Assembly (NCBI GenBank): GCA_964570825.1
Contig: CAZMZJ010000005.1
Location: 1-64,000, forward strand
Direction of reading: 5' to 3'
DNA from: UMGS1002 sp964570825
Lineage (GTDB): Bacteria > Bacillota > Clostridia > Oscillospirales > CAG-272
Length of the DNA stretch: 64,000 bases
Shown here piece after piece: positions 47,841-57,566 of the stretch (positions are counted from its first letter, which is position 1; each line of letters starts with the position of its first letter). The position numbers were made by a program, and so were the translations under genes. Under the pieces are notes generated by a model. The model did not search any database, was not told where the DNA came from, and saw only the letters and a list, made by a program, of their open reading frames with translations.

Positions 47841-49238
47841 TCACGACAGCATGTATTTATAGCTTATCTGCTCGTTTATTTCCATTAACAATTTAATAAA
47901 ATAAAACGCAAATAATCCCGAGAGCAGAAATTCAATCATCCACATAAAATCCACCGTATTGACAAGCAGCACGGCTGCGACCTGCGACGCCGCCGCCAGC
48001 ACCGCGAAGGCTGCCGGAGCAATCATTCTGCTCGTCAGCGACGCATGAAGAAGCCTGATTTTCTCGGACGGGTTGTAAGAATCGTTAGACGTCATAGAAA
48101 AGCCTGTATGTTGCAGTATTATATTTCTGATAACTATGAACAGAAGGACTGCGATAAAAACGAGGAATACCGCTTCTGTAGCGGCGGTAAATCCGCACAG
48201 CCTGACGAAGGCATCGTAAGTTGTCTCGTCCCTCATTATCGCCTCTGGATAAAAATTCGTGTTGAACCAGTATTCGTAAATTCCCGTGCCCAAAGAAAGC
48301 AGCCCGTAGATTCCCGCCGCGGCAACTCCTGTTCTCCAGCCCCTGATGTACTTTCTGATTATAAGAAGTCCCGCCGTCACACACAGAGCCGACAAAAAAT
48401 CGGGAAGGATATTAAAATTATCGACATAAAAATCTATCGTCAGCAGCGCGCCCGCGCCGAAATAGCCGAACGCGGCTTTCACCGCCCTGCGTGCGAAAAT
48501 GTCTTTATGCGTAAGGACGTTTTCCTTATAGAGAACGCCGAGGCTTTCAAGCAGCCTCACATCGCGTTTTATCGCCGCCACATACCGAAGCATCTTGATA
48601 ATCCATATGATTGCCGCGATAACGGCTATTATGATTCCGAAATCTCTCAGAAGATCCTTGTAAAGGTAGAGCTGGCCGACCGCGCTTTCGTTATAAGTCT
48701 GCTCGGTGAGGGAAGCGAATTCGGGGAGCGTGCGGCAGGACGCCTTGATAATAATGAAGGCGACAGTCATGTTTCTGATTTTTTCGGTAATGTTCTTCTG
48801 ATAAACTGAGCCGCCGTTCTTCCGTGCCGGGGCAAAAGCAGCCTCTCCGCCGTGGCGGGCCGAAAGGTACAGAATGCCGTCGAAAAGCTTAATGACGGCA
48901 GGTACGACGGTGACGATTTCAAACACTGACAGAATGAAGGCGAACATCAGCATGGATACCGACTGGTCTGTGGACGGTATAAAGCCGAAGAGCACGAAAA
49001 TTGAAAAGAAACCGACAAGGCTCGCATAAAGCATCCGTCTGAATAGCTCGCGCGCTTCGTTGATTCTGTCGTCGATATCGGCCGCCTTTTTTATTGCCGC
49101 ACACAGGAAAAAATAGCCGATAAAATCGGGAAGTATATCAATGACTCCGACATCCGGGTTAAAGAAGAATATGATTGCGGCGATGATGCCGCCCCATCCT
49201 ATCAGCCTGAGTGGTTGTTCGCTTTTGCTGCCGGTCAT
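47841..49238 (-). CDS. Polytopic membrane protein of unknown function
   Basis: A 465-residue protein with about ten membrane helices. The first, LRLIGWGGIIAAIIFFFNPD, leads into VGVIDILPDFIGYFFLCAAI, and a similar DNFNILPDFLSALCVTAG pattern recurs near residue 275, suggesting an internal duplication of a unit with the motif D-x-LPDF. No transporter or enzyme family was recognised. AAGGAGGCG precedes the start. It follows the 49273-49953 gene by 34 nt and probably shares its transcript. Confidence 0.75.
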   Translation of the reverse strand: MTGSKSEQPLRLIGWGGIIAAIIFFFNPDVGVIDILPDFIGYFFLCAAIKKAADIDDRINEARELFRRMLYASLVGFFSIFVLFGFIPSTDQSVSMLMFAFILSVFEIVTVVPAVIKLFDGILYLSARHGGEAAFAPARKNGGSVYQKNITEKIRNMTVAFIIIKASCRTLPEFASLTEQTYNESAVGQLYLYKDLLRDFGIIIAVIAAIIWIIKMLRYVAAIKRDVRLLESLGVLYKENVLTHKDIFARRAVKAAFGYFGAGALLTIDFYVDNFNILPDFLSALCVTAGLLIIRKYIRGWRTGVAAAGIYGLLSLGTGIYEYWFNTNFYPEAIMRDETTYDAFVRLCGFTAATEAVFLVFIAVLLFIVIRNIILQHTGFSMTSNDSYNPSEKIRLLHASLTSRMIAPAAFAVLAAASQVAAVLLVNTVDFMWMIEFLLSGLFAFYFIKLLMEINEQISYKYMLS

Positions 49239-49272
49239 ATGATGCGCCTCCTTAATAAAATTTCAATTTTTT

Positions 49273-49953
49273 TTACTTGTCCCTGTTATGATTATGCTCA
49301 GTTTTCTCCTCTTCGGTTTTCTCCGGGCTTTTGCTGCGGCTTTTGACTTTCAGATTATCAAAAAACGTATTTTTCGCATTTTTCGCCGGCATATCCTCGT
49401 CGCCCTCCGGACAGATATACATATAGCATGAAAACAGCAGCGAAAGATTAAGGACAGACCAGATGAGCTGCAGCAATAATGTCGGCTGTGCAAAATACTT
49501 TATATACATCTGATTTTTTGCCAGCGGGCCCATGCCGAGAAATTCAAGCACGAAATAAATCCCGACGAGTACCATGTTTCGCCATGCCGCTGTACGCTGT
49601 TTTTGCAGTTCAAGCCTTGCGGCGAGAAGAGCCGCGGCATAAAGGACAGTTAAATTCAGGGCAATATTGAGGATAAATTCCGCCCAGACGGCGATGCCGC
49701 CTGCGGCAGAAAACCATTCGGGAAGGGTGATGGCCAGCTTTGCGGCTCCCTCTTGGATAAAACCGTAAATTCCGAGTAAAACGAGAGCCAGCGAGCAGCT
49801 CAATGGGTAGGCGAAACCGTATTCATAGTCCCGCAGCTTAAGCAGCGACAGCGACATGACCGTGTAGCCGAGCAGCCGGAATATAAATCCGAAGCTGTTC
49901 AGCGACATGACGTATGTTATGAAGTATCCGATGAAAAGCAGACCGAAGCCCAT
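49273..49953 (-). CDS. Membrane protein with charged C-terminal tail
   Basis: A 226-residue protein with about six membrane helices (residues 1-180) and a highly charged, probably cytoplasmic tail (KSRSKSPEKTEEEKTEHNHN). Family not recognised. It precedes another membrane protein in the same direction by 34 nt, so they may form a complex. Confidence 0.7.
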   Translation of the reverse strand: MGFGLLFIGYFITYVMSLNSFGFIFRLLGYTVMSLSLLKLRDYEYGFAYPLSCSLALVLLGIYGFIQEGAAKLAITLPEWFSAAGGIAVWAEFILNIALNLTVLYAAALLAARLELQKQRTAAWRNMVLVGIYFVLEFLGMGPLAKNQMYIKYFAQPTLLLQLIWSVLNLSLLFSCYMYICPEGDEDMPAKNAKNTFFDNLKVKSRSKSPEKTEEEKTEHNHNRDK

Positions 49954-50060
49954 TTATACATCAAAGCCTTTCAGCATATAAATTTTATTGAAAAGACAGA
50001 ATAAGCTCGCATTCACGCAATAAGGAATATTTCCGCGTTTTGCGCCCATCGCTGCTGTCC

Positions 50061-52838
50061 TTAACTGTTTTCCTCCCCGCTGTTCGAGCCTGCTCCGCAG
50101 CATTTTTTATATTTTTTGCCGCTGCCGCACGGGCAGGGGTCATTCGGGCCGGGTTTCTTTGCGCTTCGGACGGGGGTTGTGCATTTAAGCTTTTTAGCAG
50201 GCGTTTGACCGCCCTCAAATCCCTCGGTGAGGGGCTTTGCTATCTGTACTCTTCTGATAGTCTGCCTGTTCTCGCCGACGGGACGGATTGAAAGTATCAT
50301 GCGCACAGTTCTCTCGCGGATATCCGCGACCATCGCGTCGAACATATCCGCGCCGATGATGCGGTATTCGTTAATAGGATCGCGCTGCGCATACGCCTGA
50401 AGTCCGACGCTCTCCTTGAGATCCTCCATGGCGTCGATATGCTCCATCCACATGCGGTCGACGTTCTGGAGCAGCACCGCGCGCTCCACCTCGCGGAACC
50501 TGTCGGCTCCGAACATTTCCTCTTTTTCCTTATAGACCGCCTCGGCGCGCGAAATGAGCATCTCAACTATTTCGTCTTTTTTAATATGCTTAAGCTCTTC
50601 GTCCGTGTATTTGAAATCGTCCTCGCGGCAGAGGAAGCCGAGGTACTGGCTGCGCAGGGCGTCAAGGTTCCACTCTGAAGGGTTGTCGCTGCGGGTAAAG
50701 GAATCGACGGCATCTTTGATTGTCGATTTAATCATTCCGAGTATTGTGGGCGAAATATCGTCGCCGTTGAGCACCATCTGGCGCTGCTTGTAAATAACGT
50801 TGCGCTGCTGGTTCATAACGTCGTCGTATGTGAGAACGTTCTTGCGGCGTTTGAAGTTGTTGTCCTCAATGCGTTTCTGAGCGTTTTCAATTGAATTTGA
50901 GAGTATTTTCGCGTTGATCGGCGTGTCGTCGTCAAGGCCGAGCTTATCAACAATGCTTATGATTCTGTCGCTTCCGAACAGCCGCATGAGGTCGTCCTCA
51001 AGAGAGATATAGAAGCGCGATTCACCCGGGTCGCCCTGACGTCCCGCGCGACCGCGGAGCTGGTTGTCGATACGCCGGCTCTCGTGGCGCTCGGTGCCGA
51101 GAATGAACAAGCCACCGACATCCTTGACTTTTTTCGCCTCCGGCTCGATCTGCGCCTTATATTTAGCGAGGAGATCGCGGTAAATTTTGCGCGCGTCAAG
51201 AACCGCGCTGTCATCTGTTTCCGCGCTTCCGGTTGCTTTGTTAATAAGCTCCTCGTCCATGCCGAGCTTCCGCATTTCGTCCTTGGCAAGAAACTCCGGG
51301 TTGCCGCCGAGCATAATATCGGTACCGCGCCCGGCCATGTTGGTAGATATGGTAACTGCGCCGAATTTTCCGGCCTGAGCCACTATCTCAGCTTCCTTGG
51401 CATGGAATTTCGCGTTGAGCACGGTGTGCGGTATGCCGTTTTTCCTGAGCATGGCCGAAAGCAGCTCGGATTTGTCGATTGAAATAGTGCCGACAAGCAC
51501 GGGCTGGCCCTTTTCATGGCATTCAATAACCTGTTTTAATATTGCGTTGTACTTGCCCTTGACGCTCTTATAAACCACGTCCGGGTGGTCTATTCTTATC
51601 ATCGGCTTGTTTGTGGGCACGGCGACGACATCGAGCCCGTATATTTCGCGGAACTCGTTGTCCTCGGTCAGCGCGGTTCCGGTCATGCCCGAAAGCTTGC
51701 GGTACATTCTGAAGTAGTTCTGGAACGTGATTGTGGCGAGCGTTTTATTTTCCTTTTCGATTTTGACGTGTTCTTTCGCCTCGATAGCCTGATGCAGCCC
51801 GTCCGAATAGCGGCGTCCGGGCATAAGGCGGCCGGTAAAGGCGTCGACTATTATGACGCCGTTTTCATTGACGACATAATCGACGTCGCGCTGCATTACT
51901 CCGTGAGCGCGTATGGCCTGATTGATATGATGTGCGACAGTCGAGTTTTCGGCATCCGCATAGTTCTGAAGATTGAAGAAAGCCTCGGCTTTTCTGATGC
52001 CGCTCTGGGTAAGAGTTGCGTTTCTGGCCTTCTCGTCCACGATATAATCCGCGTCGATATCGTCGTAGCTTTCTTTTGTGTCCATCTCCTTGACGACATA
52101 CTTGCGCAGGGTGCGGACGAAAGCGTCTGCGCGGTCATAAAGGTCTGTGGATTCCTCTCCGGCGCCCGAGATGATGAGTGGGGTTCTCGCCTCGTCGATG
52201 AGAATCGAGTCGACCTCGTCGACAATGGCGAAAGCGTGGCCGCGCTGGACCATATGCTCCTTGTAGACCACCATGTTGTCGCGCAGGTAGTCGAACCCGT
52301 ACTCGTTGTTTGTGCCGTATGTTATATCCGCGGCGTAAGCGGCCTTTTTCTCCGCCGTTGACTGCCCGTGAACCACGAGGCCGACAGTCATGCCCATGAA
52401 TTCGTAGACTCTTCCCACGTCGTCGCGTCCGTAGCGTGCGAGGTAATCGTTCACGGTAACGACATGGACGCCTTCGCCGGTAAGAGCGTTTAGGTAAGCC
52501 GGCAGAATCGCGACGTAGGTTTTGCCCTCGCCTGTTTTCATTTCGGCGATTCTGCCCTGGTGCAGGATTATGCCGCCGAGCAGCTGCACATAGAAGAGTC
52601 GTTTGCCGAGTACTCGCTCGGTTGCCTCGCGAACGGCGGCATACGCCTCCGGGAGCAGGTCGTCGAGCGATTCGCCGTTGTTTAATCTATATTTGAATTT
52701 TTCAGTCATGCCCGAAAGCTCCTGATTGCTCATAGCGCCAAAGCGCGGAGCCAGGCTCTCAATTTTGTCGGCTGTCTTTTTTAATTTTCTGATCTGTCTG
52801 TCGCTGTAAGTGCCGAATATTTTTGCTGCGAGTCCCAT
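50061..52838 (-). CDS. secA: Preprotein translocase ATPase SecA
   Basis: A 925-residue motor that drives proteins through SecYEG. It has the N-terminal helix (MGLAAKIFGTYSDRQIRKL), Walker A MKTGEGKTYVAILPAYLNAL, GTNNEYGFDYLRDNM, VDEVDSILIDEARTPLIISG, the helicase motifs AGRGTDIMLGGNPE and LRGRAGRQGDPGESRFYISLED, and the C-terminal zinc/SecB site NDPCPCGSGKKYKKCCG. Length and order are normal. Ribosome site GGAGG; own promoter about 40 nt upstream. Confidence 0.97.
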   Translation of the reverse strand: MGLAAKIFGTYSDRQIRKLKKTADKIESLAPRFGAMSNQELSGMTEKFKYRLNNGESLDDLLPEAYAAVREATERVLGKRLFYVQLLGGIILHQGRIAEMKTGEGKTYVAILPAYLNALTGEGVHVVTVNDYLARYGRDDVGRVYEFMGMTVGLVVHGQSTAEKKAAYAADITYGTNNEYGFDYLRDNMVVYKEHMVQRGHAFAIVDEVDSILIDEARTPLIISGAGEESTDLYDRADAFVRTLRKYVVKEMDTKESYDDIDADYIVDEKARNATLTQSGIRKAEAFFNLQNYADAENSTVAHHINQAIRAHGVMQRDVDYVVNENGVIIVDAFTGRLMPGRRYSDGLHQAIEAKEHVKIEKENKTLATITFQNYFRMYRKLSGMTGTALTEDNEFREIYGLDVVAVPTNKPMIRIDHPDVVYKSVKGKYNAILKQVIECHEKGQPVLVGTISIDKSELLSAMLRKNGIPHTVLNAKFHAKEAEIVAQAGKFGAVTISTNMAGRGTDIMLGGNPEFLAKDEMRKLGMDEELINKATGSAETDDSAVLDARKIYRDLLAKYKAQIEPEAKKVKDVGGLFILGTERHESRRIDNQLRGRAGRQGDPGESRFYISLEDDLMRLFGSDRIISIVDKLGLDDDTPINAKILSNSIENAQKRIEDNNFKRRKNVLTYDDVMNQQRNVIYKQRQMVLNGDDISPTILGMIKSTIKDAVDSFTRSDNPSEWNLDALRSQYLGFLCREDDFKYTDEELKHIKKDEIVEMLISRAEAVYKEKEEMFGADRFREVERAVLLQNVDRMWMEHIDAMEDLKESVGLQAYAQRDPINEYRIIGADMFDAMVADIRERTVRMILSIRPVGENRQTIRRVQIAKPLTEGFEGGQTPAKKLKCTTPVRSAKKPGPNDPCPCGSGKKYKKCCGAGSNSGEENS

Positions 52839-52871
52839 TTTAACCTCCGATGGTTATTTGCAATTCATTTT

Positions 52872-52900
52872 ATTATACATCAATCCGCATGAATTTTCCA
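52872..52900 (-). promoter_or_regulatory. Probable secA promoter
   Basis: On the minus strand, TGGAAA (52895-52900), 17 nt, TATAAT (52872-52877). The -35 box is weak. Confidence 0.55.
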
Positions 52901-52960
52901 CACTTTTTATGAAATAATTATTTAACATACCCATAATGATGCTTAAAAGCGGAAAAAACC

Positions 52961-52989
52961 TTGAATCAGCCATAATTTTCGTGTATAAT
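52961..52989 (+). promoter_or_regulatory. Sigma-A promoter of trmL
   Basis: TTGAAT (52961-52966), 17 nt, TATAAT (52984-52989). The leader is about 90 nt. Confidence 0.75.
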
Positions 52990-53086
52990 AATCCGGCGCG
53001 GTGCGATAAAATTGCGCCCGCGCGGAGGACTGGGGACGGAAGAATTAAAAAACCGGTTTTCCTTTTAGTGAAAGGCGTTTATTTAT

Positions 53087-53593
53087 ATGAACAGCATCAA
53101 CATAGTTCTGCACGAGCCGGAAATTCCGCAGAACACCGGCAATATAGCCCGCACCTGCGCGGCTGTCGGTGCTTCGCTCCATCTTATACGTCCGCTTGGG
53201 TTTGAGATAGACGACAGAAAGCTCAAACGTGCGGGCCTCGACTACTGGTATGCCCTTGACATAACATACTATGACGGGCTTGATGATTTCTTCAGAAGGA
53301 ATCCCACGTCACAGATATATTATTTTTCGACAAAGTCGCCGCAGAAATACACCGACGTGACATATCCCGACCCGGTGTTTCTGATGTTCGGCAAAGAAAC
53401 CGCCGGGCTTCCCGAGGATTTGCTGAAAGCAAACCGCGATTTCTGCGTACGCATTCCGATGCGCGATGGTCTTCGCAGCCTGAATCTGTCAAACTCCGCC
53501 GCGATAGCCGTGTATGAAGTTTTGCGTCAGCGCAATTTCAAGGGGCTGCGGGAAACCGGAGAGCTGACGAAGTACTCATGGAACGATAAGTAA
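53087..53593 (+). CDS. trmL: tRNA (cytidine/uridine-34)-2'-O-methyltransferase TrmL
   Basis: A 168-residue SPOUT methyltransferase that modifies the wobble base of certain leucine tRNAs. It starts NIVLHEPEIPQNTGNIARTC, with IRPLGFEIDDRKLKRAGLDY in the middle and the knotted SAM site FGKETAGLPEDLL and IPMRDGLRSLNLSNSAAIAV at the end. The compact size excludes RlmB or TrmH. It has its own promoter; AAAGG lies about 12 nt before the ATG. Confidence 0.92.
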   Translation: MNSINIVLHEPEIPQNTGNIARTCAAVGASLHLIRPLGFEIDDRKLKRAGLDYWYALDITYYDGLDDFFRRNPTSQIYYFSTKSPQKYTDVTYPDPVFLMFGKETAGLPEDLLKANRDFCVRIPMRDGLRSLNLSNSAAIAVYEVLRQRNFKGLRETGELTKYSWNDK

Positions 53594-53687
53594 AATAATA
53601 TCCATTATTTCCTGTTTTCTCATCATACCACCGGTCTGAGCGCCGCTTACAAGGCGCTCCGTCTGATATTATACATTTAATTAGAAA

Positions 53688-53714
53688 AGCTGCCGCAATC
53701 TGATTGCGGCAGCT
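53688..53714. terminator. Terminator between trmL and the DUF4430 lipoprotein
   Basis: AGCTGCCGCAAT (53688-53699) pairs with ATTGCGGCAGCT (53703-53714). The minus-strand tail is TTTCTAATTAAA; it can also serve trmL. A second hairpin GAGCGCC/GGCGCTC lies near 53639-53660. Confidence 0.75.
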
Positions 53715-53723
53715 CCATATTAT

Positions 53724-54227
53724 TTATTTTTTTGCCGTTTCCGGTGTAACCTTCTTGAGATAATACTCAATCACGTCGCCGTTCTGTACCGTATAATCGT
53801 CGAAACCTTTAGTTCCTTCCTTGCCGTTAAGAGAATACCACCAGTACGTTGTGTAAAGCACTGTTGTTTCATCTGAGCCGCCCGTCGTTCCGGTCACATC
53901 GCCCGCTGAAACCGAACCGATTGAAATAATCGTGCGTATATCGTTGGTGTCGTCAATTTCAACGGTTTCGTTTTCTGTTTCCATGTAGAAATAGTCATCA
54001 ATAATATCGATAAGCGTCGGGGCTTTTCCGTTGTATGTATACGAAGGAATATCGTAAACAACCTTTCCGCTTAAGTCCTTGACCTTCATTGTCACCTTAA
54101 TAGTGACATCCGCGGCTGTTTCCGCCGTTGTAACGTTTCCTTCCTTGCCCCCGTTGTTGCATGAAGCAAGCGGGAATGCCAGCATAAGAACCGCCATAAT
54201 CAAGGTTAGAATTTTAATGATTTTCAT
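53724..54227 (-). CDS. DUF4430-domain lipoprotein
   Basis: A 167-residue secreted lipoprotein: MKIIKILTLIMAVLMLAFPL, lipobox LASC (Cys about 24), then a beta-grasp DUF4430 domain (APTLIDIIDDYF, TYWWYSLNGKEGTKGFDDYT, NGDVIEYYL) like the C-terminal part of transcobalamin-like proteins. The ligand is unknown. The ATG at 54227 is placed by GGAGG and by the signal peptide; the frame upstream is leader. A perfect sigma-A promoter lies about 35 nt upstream. Confidence 0.85.
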   Translation of the reverse strand: MKIIKILTLIMAVLMLAFPLASCNNGGKEGNVTTAETAADVTIKVTMKVKDLSGKVVYDIPSYTYNGKAPTLIDIIDDYFYMETENETVEIDDTNDIRTIISIGSVSAGDVTGTTGGSDETTVLYTTYWWYSLNGKEGTKGFDDYTVQNGDVIEYYLKKVTPETAKK

Positions 54228-54260
54228 TTTCAAAAACCTCCGTGTTTTATCAACTTCTAA

Positions 54261-54289
54261 ATTATACAACCAAAACCTGCGGTTGTCAA
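54261..54289 (-). promoter_or_regulatory. Consensus sigma-A promoter of the DUF4430 lipoprotein
   Basis: On the minus strand, TTGACA (54284-54289), 17 nt, TATAAT (54261-54266), both boxes perfect. Confidence 0.9.
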
Positions 54290-54348
54290 GCGCATTTGGA
54301 TAAAATAACATATTAAGCCCGCATACCGTTTTGATTCAGAGCGTCTGG

Positions 54349-54870
54349 TTATTGTGCGAATACGCACATGACATTAAGGACGACCATGTAAAGCATCCAG
54401 GCGGAGAAAAAGAGCATAACCCACGCCGCCCATCTGCGCACCCGAATAAAAAGTAGCGCGCACAGCACCGACAGAAGCAGCACCGCCTCTGCAACAAGAA
54501 GCGCCGAGAAGAGCGCGGCTGCTCCGAAGAAAAGCGGATACCAGACATAGGAAAGTGCCATCATCAGGACAAACAGCATGCCGCCCTTGTACCTTGACAC
54601 ATCGTCCCGGCAGGAGCAGCAGCCGAGCACCGAGCCGATAGCCGCGCCGAGCAGGATGTACCACACAGTCCACGATACAACCATAACCCACACCGGCGGA
54701 ATAATATTGCGCAGGCCGCAGTAGCTTATAACGCGGTAAGGGCTTCCCGCCGCGGCGCGCACAATAAGCGCGACAATCAGAGCTGCGAGTGCTGACACTG
54801 CCGCCCATGTAAACTCGGCGCCGCCGGGCCTGACACACGGCAATCGGAACTTGATTCTTCTTTTTGCCAT
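54349..54870 (-). CDS. tspO: TspO/MBR family membrane protein
   Basis: A 173-residue protein with five membrane helices. IIPPVWVMVVSWTVWYILLG matches the TspO signature of PP-W-WT-LY, and ALSYVWYPLFFGA and SAWMLYMVVLNVM match its later helices. TspO proteins bind porphyrins and cholesterol-like ligands; in anaerobes the role is unclear. Cysteines CCSC in the middle loop are unusual. Its ribosome site (AGGTG, minus strand 54879-54883) lies inside the 3' arm of a terminator-like hairpin directly before the ATG. Confidence 0.82.
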   Translation of the reverse strand: MAKRRIKFRLPCVRPGGAEFTWAAVSALAALIVALIVRAAAGSPYRVISYCGLRNIIPPVWVMVVSWTVWYILLGAAIGSVLGCCSCRDDVSRYKGGMLFVLMMALSYVWYPLFFGAAALFSALLVAEAVLLLSVLCALLFIRVRRWAAWVMLFFSAWMLYMVVLNVMCVFAQ

Positions 54871-54872
54871 AA

Positions 54873-54910
54873 AAAATCACCTCACACAGTAAATGATATG
54901 AGGCGATTTT
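54873..54910 (-). terminator. Terminator after the PBP gene that contains the tspO ribosome site
   Basis: On the minus strand, AAAATCGCCTCA (54899-54910) pairs with TGAGGTGATTTT (54873-54884), one G-U, then TT and the tspO ATG at 54870. The 3' arm carries AGGTG. Read-through RNA would hide the tspO ribosome site in the stem. Confidence 0.6.
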
Positions 54911-54922
54911 TATTTTATGAAT

Positions 54923-57421
54923 TTATCCCGTCGGCCAGAACCAGTTTATTCCGGGCGCTGTTGTGGACTCTGGTTCATTTTTTTTATAATGGAGGGCGCA
55001 GTACCTGTTGAACTGCGAGGCGGTATTCGATATTCCGCAGTATTCGCCGCTTTTCAGCATATTGGCGAAGAAAGGCTCGTTCCAAAGAATGGACGGCTCG
55101 GCTCCGCCGGTCAGCTTCCGAAAGACGTACTGCGCGTCGGTCACATACACCTGGACCGGGAAGCTTCGCTCGACCTGAATCATTCCGACCTTTTTGATGT
55201 TTTCCGCCGGGCAGTAGGGGCCGGCCACCCCGCCGCCGACAATATCGTAATCGACGCTTACATGGCAGTCGCAGTATTGCGTCGGCTCCTTTCCGGCGAC
55301 GAACCAGCAGTAAACGCCGCGGTCGCCGCGCGGATCGATCCGGCACGAGGAAGTCAGGAGTTTGCCAGAGTCCGCGCAGACTTTCATTTTAACGATATTT
55401 TTTGAAATGTCAAACTTTGCGGGTTTATCCTGGCCTTTTACATATTTTTCATGAAGTATTGTCATGACCTCGTCCCAGACTTTGAGGCACGGGTTGCCGG
55501 AAATGCCGTCAAGCGAGGCAGGATACTCATGCCCGCACCAGACGCCGCCGAGATAATACGGAGTATAGCCGATAAACCATTTGTCGCAGTTATCCTGTGT
55601 CGTTCCGGTTTTTGCCGCCGTTTCGACGTACTTATCCAGCGTCACCGCCTTTGCGGTTCCGTTGGACACGACGTTTTCGAGCATCAGGGTCATAATCGAG
55701 GCAGTTTCCTCGCTTATTGCGCGGGTTCCCGAATAATCGTTTGCAAGAATAATGTTGCCCGCCGCGTCTGTCACTTTAAGATATGAGCGCGTTTTGCTGC
55801 ATATCCCTTTGTTTGCGAACATTGAGTATGCCCCGGTTAGCTCGCGAACCGTGACGCCGTAATTCTGCTGGCCGAGCGCAAGTGACGCCGGCCCGATGTC
55901 GCTGATCACCGTACCGTCATCAAGGCGTTTGCGTTCGATAAGACTTGTAAGGCCGGCCTTTTCGGTCAGGAACAGAAACGACTCCCTCTCGCCGAGGTCT
56001 TTGAGCACCCTGAGTGCGACAGTGTTAATCGATTCCTGTATGGCTGTTATAATATTGGTCAATCCCCTGTAAACTGACGGCGAATTTTTCGGCCATCCGC
56101 AAAGCGTTCCGGAGTCATCGGGTTTGAAGAGCACCGGCACGTCGTCATAGACGCTCGCGCTTGTGATTATTCCCTCATCGAGCGCCGGCGCGTAGACCGA
56201 AAGCGGCTTTATGGTCGAGCCTGACGGACGAAGCGTCATAGTCGCATAATTCTGCACTCTGTTAGCGTTTTTCTCGCCTATGGCTCCCGCGACGCCGAGG
56301 ATATCGCCCGTGTAGGGATCGATTATAATCATCGAGGACTGGAATGGGTTTGCGCCGTCCGCATTCGGGAAATTATCCTGATTCGAGTAATAGTCCTCAA
56401 GTACTTTCTGAACGTCGGGATCCATCGCGGTGTAAATTCTGAGTCCTCCCGAATAGACCATAAGGCTTGCGGCCTCTTTGCTGTAGCCGTATTCGCCGCA
56501 CAAATCGTTTATCACATCCTCGACCGCCATATCGACATACCACGAATTGACCCCGTCGGAGCTGTTGTACCATGATAGGTCGGTGACGAGCTCCTTATCG
56601 TAGCTGTCATTGAACTCCTCGTCGGTTATGAAACCCTGCTCGTGCATCTGCTCAAGCACGATATCCCGCCTTGTCTTGTTGTTCTCAGGGTGACGCACCG
56701 GATCGTAATAAGCCGGGTTGCTGGTAATCGCCGCGATGGCGGCGCACTCAATCAGCGACAGCTGGGACACATCCTTTGAAAAATACGTGTTTGCCGCCGC
56801 CTGCACTCCAGTGCAGCCGTGCGACAGGTTTATGATATTCATATACAGCTCAAGGATTTCGGTTTTGTCAAGCTTTGTTTCGAGGTCGAGCGCCCAGATA
56901 ATCTCCTGGATTTTGCGTTCGGGCGAAACCTCGTTCTCACCCGTGATATTTTTGATGACCTGCTGGGTTATAGTCGAGCCGCCGAAAGTTTTTTTTGACC
57001 CCGTGAAGAAATTGACCGTCGCCGACACTGTTCTCAGCCAGTCAACTCCCGAGTGGCTGAAAAAACGCCTGTCCTCGATTGCCACGAAAGCGTCGATGAG
57101 ATTCTGAGGGACGGCGTCGTATGAAACGTAGATGCAGACGCCGCTTCCGTAAAGCTGCTCGCCGGTCAGCTCTATCAGTTCTCCCTTCCGCGCCGCGCGG
57201 TCGCTGAAATCGTAGCAGTATACCTTTGTAGCTCCTTTTTGCGCCGCAGACGCAAAGATAGACACATCGATGCTGTCCTCATAATTCGAGCTGAGGTATA
57301 TTGTAACCCAGAATCCGGCGGCAAGCAGCGTCAGCATCATTAAAATGAATATTATCGCAATGACGCTGACAAAAACCCTCAATCCGTGCCTTGTCCTATG
57401 ATTTTTATTTTCTATATCCAT
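54923..57421 (-). CDS. Class A penicillin-binding protein
   Basis: An 832-residue bifunctional peptidoglycan synthase. A cytoplasmic tail and one membrane helix (about 15-40) are followed by the GT51 glycosyltransferase domain (AFVAIEDRRFFSHSGVDWLR, GGSTITQQVIKN) and the transpeptidase domain with SGSTIKPLS (SxxK), ESINTVAL (SxN) and AKTGTTQDN (KTG). An extended C-terminus with cysteines (CGHEYPAS, CADSGKLLTSSC, CYCDCH-like CDCH) is unusual for a PBP1A. It appears to stand alone before tspO. Confidence 0.92.
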   Translation of the reverse strand: MDIENKNHRTRHGLRVFVSVIAIIFILMMLTLLAAGFWVTIYLSSNYEDSIDVSIFASAAQKGATKVYCYDFSDRAARKGELIELTGEQLYGSGVCIYVSYDAVPQNLIDAFVAIEDRRFFSHSGVDWLRTVSATVNFFTGSKKTFGGSTITQQVIKNITGENEVSPERKIQEIIWALDLETKLDKTEILELYMNIINLSHGCTGVQAAANTYFSKDVSQLSLIECAAIAAITSNPAYYDPVRHPENNKTRRDIVLEQMHEQGFITDEEFNDSYDKELVTDLSWYNSSDGVNSWYVDMAVEDVINDLCGEYGYSKEAASLMVYSGGLRIYTAMDPDVQKVLEDYYSNQDNFPNADGANPFQSSMIIIDPYTGDILGVAGAIGEKNANRVQNYATMTLRPSGSTIKPLSVYAPALDEGIITSASVYDDVPVLFKPDDSGTLCGWPKNSPSVYRGLTNIITAIQESINTVALRVLKDLGERESFLFLTEKAGLTSLIERKRLDDGTVISDIGPASLALGQQNYGVTVRELTGAYSMFANKGICSKTRSYLKVTDAAGNIILANDYSGTRAISEETASIMTLMLENVVSNGTAKAVTLDKYVETAAKTGTTQDNCDKWFIGYTPYYLGGVWCGHEYPASLDGISGNPCLKVWDEVMTILHEKYVKGQDKPAKFDISKNIVKMKVCADSGKLLTSSCRIDPRGDRGVYCWFVAGKEPTQYCDCHVSVDYDIVGGGVAGPYCPAENIKKVGMIQVERSFPVQVYVTDAQYVFRKLTGGAEPSILWNEPFFANMLKSGEYCGISNTASQFNRYCALHYKKNEPESTTAPGINWFWPTG

Positions 57422-57566
57422 AAATCAGTTCCTCATATGAAACAGAGTGCGATTCATCCGGAAAGACATATGCTTTGCGGTTCCGGGATATTCTTTCTTT
57501 TCCGTATATATGTTTTCCCGGATGACAATAATATAATCACCATAAAGCAAAAAGGACGTGATAATT

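Noticed and set aside
57532..57537. Sporulation sigma promoter of the BofC-like gene
   Set aside because: A TATAAT is present, but neither a sigma-A -35 nor a convincing sigma-E or sigma-G box pair could be placed.
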